64,000 nt of DNA from Cryptomeria japonica (lineage: Eukaryota > Streptophyta > Pinopsida > Cupressales > Cupressaceae), in the NCBI RefSeq assembly GCF_030272615.1, contig NC_081412.1, positions 20,125,932 to 20,189,931 of the forward strand, written 5' to 3'. Made by a program: the position numbers and the translations under genes. Below the pieces are notes generated by a model that was given only the letters and a program-made list of their open reading frames with translations, was not told the origin of the DNA and ran no database searches. Shown piece by piece: positions 22,922 to 34,712 of the stretch (positions are counted from its first letter, which is position 1; each line of letters begins with the position of its first letter).

Positions 22922-24143
22922 GCCCTCCAAGGGAGGCCTTTGCTCCCTTGGATTTTTTCATGAATTCAATGACACTCACAATCCCTTTTTTAGATTCTCT
23001 ATCTTCTCTTTTTTGTTTGCTTCTTTTCCTACCTCTACATTTTCTATTGCGATTGAATAATTTGTTGGCCAATTGACTGAGTCTTCTAATATCAATGATA
23101 TCCAACTCTTCCATATCCTCAAATTCTGTCTCTGAGTTTTCCTCTTCATCTTGTGCTACTTCTAAAGAAACATTATCCTGCATACCTAATTCTCTATAAG
23201 ACTCCTTTGGAGATGTGTAGGATGTTGGGAGTTTTATCCCAAATCTCCAAATTCCACTTTTCTTGTAAGGATTTTGTATCTTGTCTTATTGTATTCTTCA
23301 TTTCTTCAATGTTCTGATTCTTAGCTTGAACATCTTCCTTATTAGGGTTTTCCTTTATTGAGTTTTCTTTTGGAATCCATTTTTTCATAACCTTATTCTT
23401 TAATTTACATTTTGATTCCATGTGGTTTCTTCTTCTATATTTACCGCAGTATTTTTTCTCCTCTTCAATTTTCACCTTTTGTAACCAACACTTCCCTTAA
23501 ACACACAATCTAATCTCCTTCGAGATTCACTTGATTGATGCAATCTGAATTCTTGCATAGATATATGAATCGCCCTCCGTTAATTCCTCATTGATATCAA
23601 TAAGGGTACCTAGTGATCTTCCAATTTTCTCTAAGCCTTCTATATCCCAATATTCTATCAATAAATTGTGTAGTTTGATCTAGATAGGGGCATCATAGGG
23701 TTCTAGTGGGACATGATTAAAGTTTGTCTACCATCTCTACATGTAGATTGGGTGATTATTGATAGACCACAAGGCCTTCTTCAATATTTTAACTTTTTCT
23801 TCCAAATCCATAAATATTGCGATAAAAAACCTTTCAACATGAATTTAATAATGTGTTGGGATTTCCAATTTTTAGATGTCCATGCCCTAATTTTCTTCCT
23901 TTCCATTTTTGGTATGATAACTCTATAGATGATGGTTATGTCTTTCCATATATGTATATCATCACATAATTCCTCCATTAGATCTATCATTTGTATCTCC
24001 AATTCCTTCACAGGATTATGGGAGTAATTTTCCTCTATATCCCCTTCAGGGTTTTTTGGCCTACTATTTTGTTTGTCCGCAATAATATCTTCTATGCGTT
24101 TCTTCACATTATTTGCTTTGCCTTTCCTTGCCATTTTTTCCAT
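22919..24143 (-). pseudogene. LINE ORF1 (gag-like), decayed
   Basis: Begins MEKMARKGKANNVKKRIED at 24143 and ends in TGA overlapping the ORF2 start. The central part (23950-23560, frames broken) has RAWTSKNWKSQ, a run like PIWIKLHNLLIEYWDIEGLE and GRSLGTLIDINE, consistent with the DUF4283-type nucleic-acid-binding domain of plant LINE ORF1. A zinc knuckle at about 23462-23420 reads CGKYRRRNHMESKC, with the second Cys changed to Tyr. The C-terminal part is acidic then Lys/Arg-rich (ETEFEDMEELDIIDIRRL; KCRGRKRSKQKRED). The role would be RNA binding in the LINE particle. Confidence 0.75.
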
Positions 24144-24159
24144 TCAATCTCCAAAATCC

Positions 24160-24184
24160 AATCATTTTCTAATGTTTTTTATTA
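24160..24184. repeat. Shared target sequence, middle copy
   Basis: aatcattttctaatgttttt is the second of three near-identical copies (others at 2976-2995 and 26426-26445), lying between the two minus-strand LINEs. Confidence 0.7.
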
Positions 24185-26425
24185 AGATAAATGGGTTTTA
24201 CAGGGACCCAAAACCCAAATCCATCCAAAAAAATATATAGAGTTAACTAGAAACTAACCAGCTGCTAAACAACAACAAAAATAGGGGACTCACCCTAGCA
24301 AGTCAAACCACAAAAAACACAACGTAAACAAGAAAAACTAACCAAAAACAACTAAGTAAGAGCTTTCAAGAGCTCAACATTCTTTTGGATCACTTTGTTA
24401 TTGATCTCATGTAGTTCTTTCATGAGGAACCTCAAACTTCCTCTTTCCTATTTTTCAGTCCTGGCCTTGGTAGAGAGCCCCGTAGATGCCTACATATCCT
24501 AGATTTTCTTTTCCAGGTTAATGTCTGAGGATAGTTTGGATCTATTCATATGAGATTTGTGCAAGGGGACTTCCTCATTGAATCTTTCGAGGCCTTCGAC
24601 ATTGTTATACATTGCCTCCTTACTAACCTCCACCAAGCCCTTATGCTTTTCCTTTAAATCCAAGATTTCATTCTCCAACCTGTCAATCTTGGCCTCATGT
24701 TTTTGTCTTCATGACTTTAATATGTTCCACAAATTTTTGGGAAAACTTCAGGCGTTTATCAATTTTATCAGGTGTTGGATTATTAGTGAAAGAATCCACA
24801 ATATCCTTGATCCCCCGTTTTGGGAAATTAATTTCTCATAAAACCCATCAGAAGCGTTTCTCCTGATTAGCAAATGAATTGCCTAGGAACTTATCAACAT
24901 CCATTTTGTCACATTTAATCTCATTGGGGTCCACATTAAGGGGAATATCAAGTTTAATATCATTTTTCCCTTTTCCTTGAATCTCCACCTTTTTTCCAGT
25001 CTTCTGCTTTCTAGGATTTTGCGGGCCCAAATTTTGGGGATGAGACACATGGGATTTTAACTTTTTCACTACCCATCTAGGTGGATTTTTCCTTCTACTA
25101 TTTGTGCTAGGTGTGGGCTTCTACGGGAGACCCTCATCCTCTGAGGGCTTATATTTTGAATCATTTGAAACATGAATGTCATTCCAATCCATAGAAATTT
25201 TGCCCTTTGCCTCGCCAAATTTCATATCTAAAACATCATTCAACTCTTGGTTGGCTAAGGATTTAGGCTTTCTCAAAGCAGGGGAGGGTTTAACCTCATG
25301 AGCCGTAGGGAATTCCATAACCAGGAGGATTAACCCCTCATGCAGAACTAGGTTTTCCTCATTGTCAAAATGCTTATGAATGGAATTCTTAAGAGAAGAC
25401 AACAAATAAAACATGATTGAAATTCTTTTATCATGCCTAAAATGGTTAAAAATAGTAAAATGATAGGAAACGATACTAGCATAGTGGCCATTGAGGGTTA
25501 TGTACCTCATAATAAACTTTTCCATGTCCACCTAGAGCTTCAAAAGGTCCTTTCGAGTGTAGCCTCCATCTGGGTTCTTCTTGACTCTGCTTCTTTCACT
25601 CTTTTTGTCCTAGAAAATTGAGAGGGATTCTTCTGAATTTTTCCTCTCCCAGTAGAATTTTTCACCCTATATGCTAAGTTCAGTAATCTCACCAATGAAG
25701 GGTTCATAAATCCTAAACTCTGCCCCATACACACTTACAACCCCATTATTACAATTTCTAACAAACAAATCCATGAGTTGGTGGTTTTGACCATGGAGTT
25801 TTTTGATAAATGGTTCCATACCTCTATCCATAACTTCCCTCCATACCTCTTCATTTTTCTCCCAAATCTCACATGAAGATGACTCCAATCTGTTCTTGTC
25901 TTCCTCCATAAGATTGATGCCTTTGTAAATTTTACCAATAACACTATAACCAGGCTTCAGACAAATGAAAACAAGCTAGACCCACTGGAAAATCTGAAAG
26001 GTCACCGCCATAGTTTTCTATGAGTAGCTTTACACATGTGAAAATTTGTCATAATTAATGCTTAATCGGAGAGAGATTTTCAGAATCCTCCCTTGCCAGT
26101 TCACACAAATGAAATGGAAAGGATTCCCCTTCCCACCACCAATTTTCATCATCTCTAGCTACACCGAGATTTTCCATGTGGTTTACAGGCCTGTTACCCT
26201 CTCTCAAAATGTGCGAAATTTAAATTGCCTCAAATTCGGCAATCATATTGAAAAACTCCTGCATTAAATGATTAGTCATACAGCTGGGGGTAGTCTTTTT
26301 AATCAAACAGTTGATTATATTTAGCAAATCACTTTCCAACCAGACTTTCTTGAGTCCACCATGGATAACCATTTTAAGTCCAATGTAGACTGAATTTGCT
26401 TCAACATAATGGTTTTTCTTAGTGT
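24185..26425 (-). mobile_element. Second LINE copy, 5'-truncated, with RNase H and extra ORF
   Basis: Minus-strand element of about 2.24 kb with a 3' end (gggtccctgtaaaaccc...ttatcttaataaaaaa) like that of the 6227-8055 insertion and flanked by the repeated target sequence. At its 5' end, 26410-26150 encodes an RNase H remnant: NHYVEANSVYIGLKMVIHGG, VWLESDLLNIINCL, then HILREGNRP. An unrelated coding region follows. Upstream endonuclease and RT are missing, as in a typical 5'-truncated LINE. Confidence 0.65.
24848..25950 (-). pseudogene. Unidentified coding region downstream of RNase H
   Basis: Fragments in order: 25909-25667 (MEEDKNRLESSSCEIWEKN; EPFIKKLHGQNHQLMDLFVR; VYGAEFRIYEPFIGEITELS), 25531-25121 (DMEKFIMRYITLNGHY; HFTIFNHFRHDKRISIMFYL; ENLVLHEGLILLVMEF), then a Lys/Pro-rich tail (25069-24848). 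Composition and continuity across stops suggest one protein of about 350-400 residues. The GAEFR...IGEITELS segment recalls the beginning of plant transposon-associated PMD-like or putative-plant-transposon domains, but I cannot name the family with confidence. It lies inside the LINE copy, after RNase H. Confidence 0.45.
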
Positions 26426-26450
26426 AATCATTTGCTGATGTTATTTTTAT
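26426..26450. repeat. Shared target sequence, right copy
   Basis: aatcatttgctgatgtta matches 2976-2993 and 24160-24177 with one or two changes in the 16-base core. Confidence 0.7.
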
Positions 26451-27700
26451 CAGTTTAATAATTTTTATTGACATCATTTACTGTTGTTATCTTCATATTT
26501 TCAATCTTATTAGCATATCCAAATAATAATATATTCAAATTAAGTCTGATAAATAAGGAATGCCTAATTTATAGTAATTAATATGTCTAATTTTATAGAT
26601 TATATCACTTGTAAATAACTATGATATTCTAATTCAATATTGAATAATAATGTGTTATAAATGAAAGACATTTATTTATTTAAATCATACTCAAAATATT
26701 ATTGAATTTAAGTATTTAAAAGGATGTAGAATTTGGATTGAGGTCATGGTGTCTTAGCTACTAGACCTCCCACTTAGCATTAATAAGAATTACTAGCTTT
26801 CAATTTTCTTGTTCTATTATATTGTATAAAGGAGAGGGGGAGTCTAAAGATAAATCCTTACTTTTTGACACTGTGAAGTTCAGTTCATTGAGAGAAATGT
26901 TCTACAAATTGACTTATTGTCATAGAAGACATTTTAATTGAATCTCTTTGAATTTACTTGTTTAAAATAAACTACAATGGTATATACATAAGAAAGTTAT
27001 TATAAAGATGAGAGAATAACTAGAATTTTTTTTTTATTGTTCTTAGTTTCGTTGTATGTTTGTTCTATATGTGAGTGAGAAAGTTAGTGGATTGGTGAGA
27101 TAGAGGACTTCCATAACTTAATTATGTGGAACTTTAGTTAAATAGGCATGTGAAGATTTTATTTATCTTTCATTAGTTTTATTGAATAGATTCTTTCAAT
27201 CAAATTCAAATTTTACCAAGATGTATAAACTATATGATACACCAATATTGTTTGATATGATTTTTGATGGTATATATAATTTTGATTTTAATTCAATAAT
27301 TTTTTTTACAAATTACTAAAAGAATATCTAATTTAAATTTAAATAAAAACAATTCATTTGAACGATATTTTTTTCAAAAATATTAAGTATATATATAAAG
27401 CATTTCTCTTACATTGTATTTACAAAACAACATGACCAATCCTAATATTTTTTAGACTATTGTTGTATATTGTTTGTCATATTTGTTGGATCTTTACAAT
27501 AGCCTATAGCATGAAATTTTGGATTGTCCTTATTGGATAGTTGAATATGTTCTTATAAACTTTACCAATTCCTTCCACTTACCAAAATACTTTGACTAAA
27601 CTTTAATAGGACATGAATGCTCATCTAAAGTTATAGCTTTGCCTAGTCACCTGTACCAAGGAATATGACACAAAATTTGTGCTTTGTTAAGAGTGAAGAA
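26451..27700. other. AT-rich intergenic, nothing recognised
   Basis: Strongly AT-rich with no convincing frames, RNA genes or element ends. Confidence 0.6.
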
Positions 27701-30700
27701 ACTAGTCATGTTTTTCTTGTGACATTATTACAATTTTCTTTAAAATGTTTGAACATCATTCTAACAGTATTTGGCCTAGTCATATCAAGTCAAGCAATGA
27801 AGAATTTGATAAATGGTTATTTTGTCACAATTCTATAAGAGTTATAGATCCTATAGATAACAAAATGTCTATCCACAAGCATAATTGGTTCAATTGGACT
27901 AATTGTAGGCTAGGAGTTGATGGAAAAAGAAGCAAATTATATAGGTTTTATATCTCTCCTAACTTACAATTAGTCCAATATTATTTTAGCAATCATGTGT
28001 TGTAAGATTACTCTACCATTATTTCATATCATTTTCCTATCATCTATAATGTTGCAAGGGAAAATTCAAAGGTTATAGAATTTAATCTACCCTTTAAGCT
28101 TAACTCTTCACATCTTAAAATTCAATCTTGTGTTGATGCTCTAGCTGACATTTGGAAGTCTATTCCCAAGACAAAAGAGGGGGAGTCTTATAGGGAATGG
28201 TGGCAGTGTGTTATTTCTTAATATGTAGAGTTTTTATGGTCCTTTGGGAAGAGTCTAGCATGAAAATGAAAGACGAAAGAAAAATATTTATAGGGGAAGC
28301 TTGAAATGCACAAGAAATTTCTCTGTTCTTATCGAAATAATATATCTATCTAATATTTTATAGCTTCTTTTGAAAACCATCTCCATAAGATGGACTTTTA
28401 TAGGGGGCAAGGAGATAAAATTCTAGCTATACTACATTGGTTTAAAGAAGATAGCAAAGGTTCCATCTTCTTCTTTAATTATTTAAATTATAAATATTGG
28501 AACGATTTTATTGGTCAAATTAAAGATGAGAATGATCATGTTGATACAAACCAAGATAAATTAATAATACATTTTAGGTCTTTTATGAAAATCTCTTTAG
28601 AGAAGATCGACATTGGCAAGATGTTTAATTAGTTTAAGAGGATATCCTTGAGGACATGATATGTAGAAAGGCGGATAAAGATTATAGTCAACTTATTGAC
28701 CATGATTTATCTATTGAAGACTTGGAACATGCTATTTTATTAATCACAATAAATAAAATCTCTAGGATTGATGGGTTTTCAGTTGAATTTTTTTAAACGT
28801 TATGGCACTATATTAAGGAAGAATTTAAAATAGTTTATTTAGAAGTAATAATAACAGGGTCTTTGGGACTAGATATCAATAGAGGCTTGATTAAGTTTCT
28901 TCCAAAAGGGAAAGATCCAAATTTCATCTTGGGATAGAGGCCTATCACATTACTCAACCCTTCCTATAAAATTACTGCTAAAGCAATAGATAATATGATT
29001 AAACTAGTGAATAAGATGATAGGTAGACTTGAACAAACAATGTTTCTTGGTGGTAGATTCATTTTGGATAATTTAATTTTGGCTTGGCAGACAAGTAAAT
29101 AGGCTCAACAATTAGGACAAGATGCCTTGTTGGTTAATCACAATTTTGGTAAAGTACATGGTAGAATACGCTGGAGCTTTATTTTAAAAATGATATAATG
29201 GGTGGGCTTTTGCCCAAAAATTTGTAGACATGTACAAATACTTTTTAATGATGCTAATTCTCAATTGATTATTAACAATTCAATATCAACTAATTTTCCT
29301 CTACAATAGTCAATTAGGTTTGGTTTTTACTGCATGTCCTTTCCACTATGTTTCATTTGTTGATGCACTTGGTTATCTCTTACAAAAATACATTTTGTTG
29401 ATGATAGTTTTCTATTTATTTATAATTCTGAATAAAAAATTAATTATGTTTTGGAGGTCTTGGATTTGTACTATTTTATCTCGGGTTCTAAGTTGGCTCA
29501 TCATAAAAAAAAAATTCTAATGATTTGGCCTAATCCAGCCCCCCCATGAGTTCCTCAACAGAGGGAAACAAATTAAGCGTGGGAAAATTTCTAGGTACCT
29601 TACCCTTTGGATTAAGGGTTTCTCTTCGTGACATATGGAATTGGTTTCTCACAAAACTGAAAAAAAAAATCTTCAATTGGGGCGATTGATATCTTTCAAG
29701 ATTCAAGTGATAAAACATATATTTTTGGCATCTCATTTTTATTACTCTTTCCGTTTGATGCCCTCTAACAAAGGCTATGAAGATCTTAATAAACTCATTC
29801 ATTAATTCTTGTGCATGAATTGGGATGAAAAACTAGGTTTTAGATCTTTCTCTTGGCTCCATTGTATTCAACCAAAATCTAAAGCGGGGTTGGGTATTTT
29901 GGATCAAAAAACTCAAGGCATTTGTTTATCTACAAAATGGATAATATGTGTTGTTTCAAGTAATGAACATTGGAAATCTTTGGTATGTTATAAAATAGCT
30001 ATTGTTGATAAGAATAATAAGTGACAAAATGTGGGTTGGATGGATAAAAAATTTCTTTCCCCCTTCTCTCATATTAAGGGATCATTTCCTTTGCAATCCA
30101 TTTTAAAGGTCTAGAAGCTTGTAAGCATTTTTTTAAAATTGAACAAAGGATTCTCTTTGGCATGGTTTTAGCTTTGCTAATTCATTCAAATGTTGGAATA
30201 GGCTTGTACAATACCATGGTCAACCTTCAGTTGTTTCATTTCCTAAGTATGCTCTCTATCTTGTTAAGAAGGGGGTGACTCAATTTAACGATATATAGGG
30301 ATCATAATTCTTTGGATTGGAATAGCTAGCCTTGTTTAAAGAGTTCCTTTAATCTAAATAACAAGCTTATGGAGTTTTTGGTTTTTGCCAAATCCTTGGT
30401 TCTTATGGAATTGCTTATGAAGTTATGTACTCCATTGCAATGCAATCTTTTCAAAGATTGGTTATGGTTGGAAAAATATCCATTTCCTTGTATTTCATCG
30501 AAAATGATTTATCTTTAGATTCTTTCTTCATTGAAATTTAATCCAAGTCTCAATAGCAGATGAAAATGCAAATTTAAAGACAAAAGATGGAGGAGTTTAA
30601 GTGCTCGGGTCAGATAACTAAAACTTTAATCAACAAAGTGTCCCTTTTGTCATTATGAGGAAATCTTAAAACATATTTTTTGGGGCTGTTTTAGAGTAAA

Positions 30701-31297
30701 AAAGAAGTGGACTATTATATTTAATCATTTTTTAGCCATTTATTTTATCATACCCTAGATGTAAAGAAGCTATTCTCGGTTTTGGCCTTCATAAGAATAT
30801 GATTATAGAGTCTATCTGACAGTGTATTTAGCTACATATTTGGAAAAGTAGATATCACACTTTATTTTCTAATCATATATTTCCTCAGGATGTAGATATT
30901 TTAAGGTTTTACTCTGACATCATGTTTCATTTTGTCTTTTTGTGCTCTTAGTTGAAGAATGGTGTGAGATGTTGTGTTCAACTCAATAGACAATTGGGTT
31001 GGATTAAATACTAGTTCCATTCAGTTGTATAAGTTTTTCCAATTTGAAGTGTAATGTTTTTTGTTTATTTCTTTAGTTGTGCAATTCATTATTTTTCAAT
31101 TTTGTAATGTCTTCAGCTACTATTGTTGATTGTTCTTGTGTAGTAGAGTTGATATTTCTGGTTGTCTTAGTGTATTGGAGTTGATCATTTCAACTATCTA
31201 GGATTATTTTTTACTATCTCAGAGGTAGTCCTATCTTAGGCTACTTACTATTTTATTGTAATATTTTTTTCTTAGCTTGATCAATACAAAAAAATTC
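27700..31297 (+). mobile_element. Plus-strand LINE, decayed and 5'-truncated
   Basis: Begins within the endonuclease domain and ends with a LINE-like 3' region (ttgtaatatttttttcttagcttgatcaatac then an A-run near 31290). Unlike the LINE at 3-24 kb it reads rightward. Reading pieces appear in the expected order but in many frames with numerous stops. No target duplication was identified. Confidence 0.7.
27745..30950 (+). pseudogene. LINE ORF2 remains (endonuclease, RT)
   Basis: The endonuclease end at 27745-28005 reads KHNWFNWTNCRLG and SKLYRFYISPNLQLV, followed after a stop by YSTIISYHFPII. RT-associated pieces follow: GDKILAILHWFKED (28420), a decayed KISRIDGFSVEFF (28750), LIKFLPKGKDPNFILG then RPITLLNPSYKITAKA (28890-28985), and HFVDDSFLF (about 29390) as the palm motif. 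After 29800, MNWDEKLGFRSFSWLHCIQP and KAGLGILDQKTQG belong to the RT C-terminal region. Roughly one stop per 30-60 codons shows long decay. Confidence 0.72.
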
Positions 31298-31525
31298 TAG
31301 AATTAGAGCGGAAATGCTTGGACATTCTTCTTCAATTGTAATTGCTAAATATATTGATAAAGGTTATTGAAAGAGTATTTATTTAGGAATGAAATTTTAG
31401 ATTTATTATATATTTTCAATTTAGTTTTTTAATCAATCATAATATTTATTAATCATTATCAATCTTCTAAAATCATTATACAGAAAATACAATTTTTATA
31501 GCTTTATAATGATAATGATAATAAC

Positions 31526-31589
<64 letters not shown>

Positions 31590-31590
31590 T
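31526..31590. repeat. (ATT)n microsatellite
   Basis: About 21 uninterrupted tta/att units. Confidence 0.97.
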
Positions 31591-31692
31591 TCATATAATA
31601 GATGTTCTTAAGAGTTTTAGCATGATTAATATTTTCTACAATTAAATACAAATTTTAAACATAAATTTATATTTAATGTGTGATTTATTTAT

Positions 31693-31875
31693 TATTTTAA
31701 ATAATTTTTTTGACATATAAGAATTATAAAGTTTAAATGTATTTTTTTTTATTATCAATAATAGATTTTTGAAAAACCTTAAATTATTTTAAATATTTTT
31801 TTTGACATATAAGAATTATAAAGTTTAAATGTATTTTTTTTATTATTAATAATAGATTTTTGACAAACCTTAAAC
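31693..31875. repeat. 92-base tandem duplication
   Basis: tgacatataagaattataaa occurs at 31711 and again at 31803, with the following T-run, attatNaataatagattttt and the aaaccttaaa end also repeated. The two copies differ at only a few positions, mostly homopolymer length. Confidence 0.9.
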
Positions 31876-32281
31876 TACCTCATATGAATAAAAACATTGA
31901 TTATTACTAATTATTTTTATTATAGTTGAGGAGAGGATATTGGGGGCTAAAATTACATATGCTACCGTTTATGCCTTGAATTGCAATAATAGTTATTACT
32001 AACTTCATTCTTTAACATGAGGAAAATTATTTACCAAATTAATACTTAGCTCATCATCACAATAACATAAAAGGAATTTTGAAACTAGCAATAAGAGATC
32101 CAAATCTATCTTCAATCCCTTTGTCAACTTCATGAGTGGATGGTGATGTCAATATTGAATTCGATTCATCAACGTACAAGTATCTTGAACCATAGAATGA
32201 AGATTGCAAGCATCTTTAAGCTCATAAGCATTGGTGAATAAAGCATCCAAAGACTCCATTTTCTCTTTCATGATTTGAGTT
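31876..32281. other. Intergenic; nothing firmly recognised
   Basis: On the minus strand next to the copia-like LTR there is a short frame at 32269-32133 (MKEKMESLDALFTNAYELKD) of unknown meaning. No other feature was supported. Confidence 0.4.
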
Positions 32282-32567
32282 TGTTGAGTTTAAAGAGTCA
32301 ATAAAATAATATCAAACCAAAAAAACTAAAACAAATGACAAATCAAAACAGGCACATAACACCAAAAAATTACAAGGTTCATCATTAAAGACTACATCAA
32401 TGGGAAAGTGGGGCAATATCTTTATTCACTATTTCTCTGATACATGATAAATAATCTCCACTCACTCTTATATACAAGTGTTTAAACTTTCAAATATGAA
32501 GACACAATAAATAAAGAGACAAAGGAAAAGAATGGTCAAATGACCATTGGAGTTCACATTCTCAACA
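32282..32567 (-). repeat. Copia-like LTR (286 bp) with adjoining polypurine tract
   Basis: On the minus strand it starts TGTTGAG and ends CTCAACA, perfect 7-base inverted ends. It is preceded by tcaaatgggagat at 32580-32568, the polypurine type seen before 3' LTRs of Ty1/copia elements. No second LTR and no copia genes were found, so this is an orphan 3' LTR. Confidence 0.6.
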
Positions 32568-32641
32568 ATCTCCCATTTGAAATATAATCCATAAAACCAC
32601 AAACAATGATATCCCTTACGTTTTCTTTGTTAATGTCACAT

Positions 32642-32893
32642 TTACATTACTAAACCTAAAGAAGATTTGACATTAACGTTGGTCAAACTTACAAATAGAT
32701 GCAAGACCTTTGGCCTATGATTTGTGTGATTTGATAAAGATATGCAAGGCTTTGTGCCCTTTCCAATGATAAATGATGGATTTGTTTTAATGTCAGTAAA
32801 ATACTGGAAGAGGTCATAATGTTCAAGAATAATTTTGATGAAAAACAAGTTGGCATCGTTCCCGATCCGTAGATTACATCTGCAAAGACACAA
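32642..32893 (-). pseudogene. Fragment resembling a HAD-type phosphatase exon
   Basis: The frame has CNLRIGNDANLFFIKIILEH followed by YFTDIKTNPSF, which resembles the second-exon region of plant HAD-superfamily phosphatases (the PHOSPHO / pyrophosphate-specific phosphatase type), where a DAN-like motif precedes IETILEH. It is preceded by a splice-acceptor-like tttgtgtctttgcag at 32900-32886, where this family would have an intron. After about residue 40 the similarity fades and no upstream exon with the DFDxT nucleophile was found. It starts only about 60 bases from the copia-like polypurine tract. Probably a broken or captured host gene piece. Confidence 0.4.
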
Positions 32894-33374
32894 AAGTTAG
32901 AAAAATTAGTCTCTCTTTATGATATCTTCCAAACAACCTATTCAACTTAGGCTCTCATGAAAATAAAATAAAAAATAAAACAAATTGAATACAACTAAAC
33001 TTACCAACTGAAAGTTTGGGCCTATCACGCTTTTTTAATCAGAACTTACTAACTGAAATCATTACCCAATCCTTCTGATTCGTATAGAAGAATTTGAATG
33101 AAACTATAACTTTGCATGATAAATATAACTGTAAACTATTAAACTCATTATTTCTTATTACTATCCAAAATTTAAGTTTTCAATTTCTAGATCAAAATAG
33201 TCTAATCCTAGTCACGATCTCTTAGCTATGAAACATGAGTTTTTGGAAATCTTTTGGAAGTGGAGTATGACTATATAAGGGAATACAATGCATGATTCAT
33301 AGCAAAGATAAATACAAATTTTAATGTCTACATACACTTAGTTAGGTTCTAGATACAAATTTGTCCAATGGACA

Positions 33375-33599
33375 CTAAGAACCGTACTCATCATTATTCT
33401 GACATATACAGAGCTGAATATGGCATGACTCTGGCAAAATTATCCTATACTTGTTCCTAATATAGTCATGGCCCTTTAATTCCTTTCTGACTGGCTTGGA
33501 CTCTGGCAGATGTGAGCTGATAACCAATCCATTCTTGAATGCCTTCTTACCGGGCATGCAGAGTTCAGTGTTGGAGACTCCAAACCATTCATTTTTCAT
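33375..33599 (-). other. Unidentified coding-like frame
   Basis: 74 codons (FKNGLVISSHLPESKPVRKE; IILPESCHIQLCICQNN) with protein-like composition. A GGTAAGAAG inside it (about 33550) could be a splice donor. Not recognised and with no supporting neighbours; low confidence that it is coding. Confidence 0.2.
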
Positions 33600-34570
33600 G
33601 AGGATAACCTGGTCTTGTTAAAGATATATATATTTCCGAGGTCATCAGCACTGGTTGCATCTAGTGGGCATGTGTGGATAATCTGCTGGAAAATTTAAGG
33701 CATTTTAATAAGCATTTCTTAGTCTTTGAGCCCTGAGCCTCATCAAGTCACAAATTATTTATTATTTATTATGTGTTGGAATTATTTATAATCTTGTTAT
33801 GTGCTCAGCCATAGGAATAACTAAGTTATTATCTTTTGTTTACCTCTTGGACTTTGGTGGGCTAGTGGTATTGGAATAAACAGTATCAAATTGTTTTCTT
33901 TAAATTCATATTATAAGAATAAAGAGTTGCAATTTACATAGTCTTTGTATAATTGAATAAATAATTAAATATTTATGATAGATTAAAAAGTATTGTAGTT
34001 TTTTTCTAGTGGTGTGACTTGTTGATAAAAATGAAACATTCTCATAACAGTATTTTGATGATCATTGAAAATAATTTACTTACACAAAATGAAGATATTA
34101 TAATTATTGGAAAGATCAATATACAATAATGTTAATAATCTCCATACAAAAATGAGAAAAAATACCAGAAAATATAACTTAAAATAACTAAATTCTTAAA
34201 AATAATACAAATATACCTAACATATTATATAATACTATCTTATTTAAAAAAATCATTTTATAAACTTTTATCATTAATATTTAATACAAACATATTAATA
34301 AAAGAATCATTTGCAATTTCTAAATTATACTACTAAATAACTTCACATGTATTAATAAAGTTTAACAGCTCAAAATCTTTCCAAATACATCACCACAACG
34401 CCATAATCTATCAAAATTAAAAAATTTAAAACTACTAATACTGTAGGTAATTAAAGAATTAAGGAATAGTTGGGACTAGAATTTGAATTTGCTTTATTCA
34501 ATGTTGAGAGCTATACTGCCCAAATCTATCAAGGTATCTTAACTTCAATGGGTATTATTAAAACCTAGTT
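33600..34570. other. AT-rich intergenic, nothing recognised
   Basis: Long A/T-rich non-coding sequence without element ends or frames. Confidence 0.6.
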
Positions 34571-34613
34571 TCTGTTTAATTTCTGGGTTCTTTTAATCTT
34601 GTTTGTATTGCTG

Positions 34614-34712
34614 ATGAAGGTAACAAAGCAAGTTTCAAACTCCAAAGATTTCTCAGTTGAAGGAGGCTGCAGCTCATCCTTAATGGCTCACCTCCCACCA
34701 AAATATCTCCAG
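34614..34712 (+). other. Possible exon of an unidentified gene
   Basis: Encodes VTKQVSNSKDFSVEGG, CSSSLMAHLPPKYLQ and then a donor-like gtatat. Splicing to 36018 would join YLQ to VLKPSELKKCDVTKK in phase. Both ends look like plant splice sites but the product is unknown and a stop soon follows downstream, so a pseudogene or chance match is possible. Confidence 0.25.

Larger units (their letters stand above)
3001..24159 (-). mobile_element. Full-length LINE (non-LTR retrotransposon), split by two insertions
   Basis: The element reads leftward: ORF1 at 24143, ORF2 beginning at 22921, and a 3' end at about 3001 with an A-rich tail on the minus strand. Subtracting the Tat element with its duplication (9393-22063) and the LINE fragment with its duplication (6227-8069) leaves about 6.6 kb, the usual size of a complete plant LINE. 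A target sequence with core atcatttNctNatgtt flanks both ends (2977-2993 and 24161-24176). The coding frames are broken by many stops and frameshifts, so it is inactive. Identification rests on recognisable endonuclease, FTDD-type reverse transcriptase, zinc-binding and RNase H segments in the right order. Confidence 0.85.

Noticed and set aside
26720-26800. Sequence that looked tRNA- or SINE-like (gtcatggtgtcttagctactaga)
   Set aside because: No complete cloverleaf and no convincing A and B boxes could be drawn.
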